Part shown: in pieces, positions 62,827 to 64,000 of the stretch | How positions within the stretch are numbered: the stretch's first letter is position 1 | How the letters are laid out: each line of letters opens with the position of its first letter | Source of the DNA: Dentipellis sp. KUC8613 | Taxonomy: Eukaryota > Basidiomycota > Agaricomycetes > Russulales > Hericiaceae | NCBI GenBank assembly: GCA_002286715.1 | Contig: NSJX01000038.1 | Span: forward strand, 186,001-250,000 | DNA length: 64,000 bases | Direction: 5' to 3' | Notes under the pieces: generated by a model | The model's database searches: none | What the model was told of the DNA's origin: nothing | What the model saw: only the letters and a program-made list of their open reading frames with translations | Position numbers and translations under genes: made by a program

Positions 62827-64000
62827 ATGACCCTGTCCCAATATTCCCCATCTTCCTCGTTTCTTCTTTCTACACCATCAAGCTCTTCTTTGCCAGGCCG
62901 CCCCCATCACCGCCGCCAGCTCAGCCGCTCATCTTCCTGCTGCGCTCCAGCGCCCGGTCTATACAGCGAAGAAGGCGTTTCTTCTGTTTACCCCTCCCCT
63001 TTCGATTTTTGGAAGCCATCGTTCGACAACAGAGATCGAGCGCCTCACGATACCACCGGCTACCCCTCGCCCTCTTCAGAGCGCAATCGCAACGTGCCGC
63101 TGCCGAATGAAGACGAAGAGTCGTCCCAGAGAATGAAGTACGCCCGTTACGCCTCCGTCGAGCCAGATACGCTCTCCATGCCCTTTGATAACGACCTTCC
63201 AACTCCCCCCGATTGTGATCTGCCCTTGTCCCCGCCTCCGACTCATCTTACCGTCCCCCACGCCCTTCCGGAGCTACCCTCGTCCTCTCAGCCCCCTGAG
63301 GATCGGCAGGATACTCTCGATCTGCTGACGCCTCTGTCTCCCCCGTGGAACTTTGGTCTCGAAGAGCAGTCGTCAGCCCCTACCGTTCCGGAGGAGTCTG
63401 CATTGCTCTCCTACTCGGCGTCTTACCCTCACGGCTCTAGTCACAGCAGTGTGTATCGGCCCATGGGACACGGCTTCGAGGCGGGCTCTGACAACGATGG
63501 CGGAGGCAACACCATAGACATGTTGCCTTTGTCTTCTTCTTTTGTTGTCTCGCCACAGGCAAGTCACAGTCACGTATATATGGATGAAGATGACCCCGCA
63601 GAACGCGGCGCTTCTTCTCAAGAGTTCCCCAACTCCCCTTACGACCCCCAGCGATCCCCGGGCGGTCTCTCGCTATACGGCAACGACTCAGAGATGAGCG
63701 GCACAGACTCGTCTGTGCACACCCCTCCCCAGCTCTTCAATGACCTACCATCCCGGTCCTCGACGTGCTCCTCGTACGGCGAGTCCGCTGACGAGCCCAT
63801 GGACTATACATACTACGACACGTTCAATTATGGCTCAGGCAAGGATGATGTGGATGTGGATGCGCTCATGGCGTCGCCCCGCTCCCTTTGCACTAAACTG
63901 CCAGAGCTGGATCTTGGAGCGCCTACGAACACGTTCCAGTCAGCGCCGACGTGTGGCCCAAGCTACGAGCCAGACCATCTAGACCCGTTACTGTCTTCTC
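62827..64000 (+). CDS. Ser/Pro-rich acidic protein, C-terminus off the right edge
   Basis: One uninterrupted frame from ATG 62827 (MTLSQYSPSSSFLLSTPSSS) to the window end, about 391 codons with no stop. Composition is rich in Ser, Pro, Asp and Glu with many Ser-Pro/Thr-Pro sites (YPSPSSERN, LPTPPDCDLPLSPPP, LLTPLSPPWNF) and acidic patches (YMDEDDPAE, KDDVDVDALMASP). This is usual for the disordered N-terminus of a fungal transcription regulator, with the DNA-binding part still to come. No domain is visible in this piece, so the function is open. The start was chosen because the upstream ATG lies in a likely intron and in a different frame. Confidence 0.7.
   Translation, partial: MTLSQYSPSSSFLLSTPSSSSLPGRPHHRRQLSRSSSCCAPAPGLYSEEGVSSVYPSPFDFWKPSFDNRDRAPHDTTGYPSPSSERNRNVPLPNEDEESSQRMKYARYASVEPDTLSMPFDNDLPTPPDCDLPLSPPPTHLTVPHALPELPSSSQPPEDRQDTLDLLTPLSPPWNFGLEEQSSAPTVPEESALLSYSASYPHGSSHSSVYRPMGHGFEAGSDNDGGGNTIDMLPLSSSFVVSPQASHSHVYMDEDDPAERGASSQEFPNSPYDPQRSPGGLSLYGNDSEMSGTDSSVHTPPQLFNDLPSRSSTCSSYGESADEPMDYTYYDTFNYGSGKDDVDVDALMASPRSLCTKLPELDLGAPTNTFQSAPTCGPSYEPDHLDPLLSS

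Noticed and set aside
62724..63110. Plus-strand frame starting MDALSLRVNP
   Set aside because: Its ATG lies inside a likely 58-nt leader intron (62718-62775) and its frame differs from the long Ser/Pro-rich frame that runs to the window edge.

Overview
The window is nuclear DNA of a filamentous fungus, most likely an agaricomycete basidiomycete. The genes are GC-rich and cut by many short introns (about 45-80 nt, GT-AG, CAG/TAG acceptors). Secreted plant-wall and protein-degrading enzymes sit beside expanded basidiomycete families: an F-box/LRR protein, an atypical homeodomain protein, sedolisins and an Agaricomycete-type single-pass membrane protein. Gene models were spliced by eye. For every multi-exon gene with both ends in the window, the summed exon lengths are a multiple of three and the reading phase is kept across each junction, which supports the models. 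The species cannot be named from the sequence.

Layout. 0-1.7 kb: a C2H2 zinc-finger factor (minus) running off the left edge. 1.7-8.6 kb: a long gene-free GC-rich stretch with a degenerate tandem repeat. 8.6-10.5 kb: lariat debranching enzyme DBR1 (minus). 11.1-12.4 kb: a single-pass membrane protein (plus). 13.0-15.3 kb: an SRPK-type SR-protein kinase (minus). 16.9-19.6 kb: a coiled-coil/low-complexity protein (plus). 20.1-22.3 kb: the excision-repair protein Rad7 (minus). 22.6-27.1 kb: a zinc alcohol dehydrogenase and a Baeyer-Villiger-like flavin monooxygenase in tandem (minus). 27.1-29.9 kb: mostly non-coding. 29.9-32.6 kb: a large secreted protein with an Ala/Pro/Lys repeat tail (plus).

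32.9-42.9 kb is a degenerate region. It holds a truncated copy of an F-box gene, inverted and direct diverged repeats, simple repeats and only weak gene candidates. The intact F-box gene (minus) closes it at 42.9-44.8 kb. From 46.4 to 58.7 kb four genes lie on the minus strand: a GH74 xyloglucanase with a CBM1 tail, a sedolisin protease, a homeodomain protein and a second sedolisin that shares six intron positions with the first. 59.6-61.7 kb: an MFS transporter (plus). A Ser/Pro-rich acidic protein (plus) runs off the right edge.

How the genes fit together: the GH74 enzyme, the two sedolisins, the secreted Ala/Pro protein and the MFS pump fit a saprotrophic or wood-decay life. The dehydrogenase and monooxygenase could act in sequence (alcohol to ketone to ester). 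DBR1 and SRPK are housekeeping RNA-processing genes and Rad7 serves global-genome repair. I did not find a CRISPR array, an rRNA gene or an intact transposon, and I could not do a reliable tRNA scan by eye.
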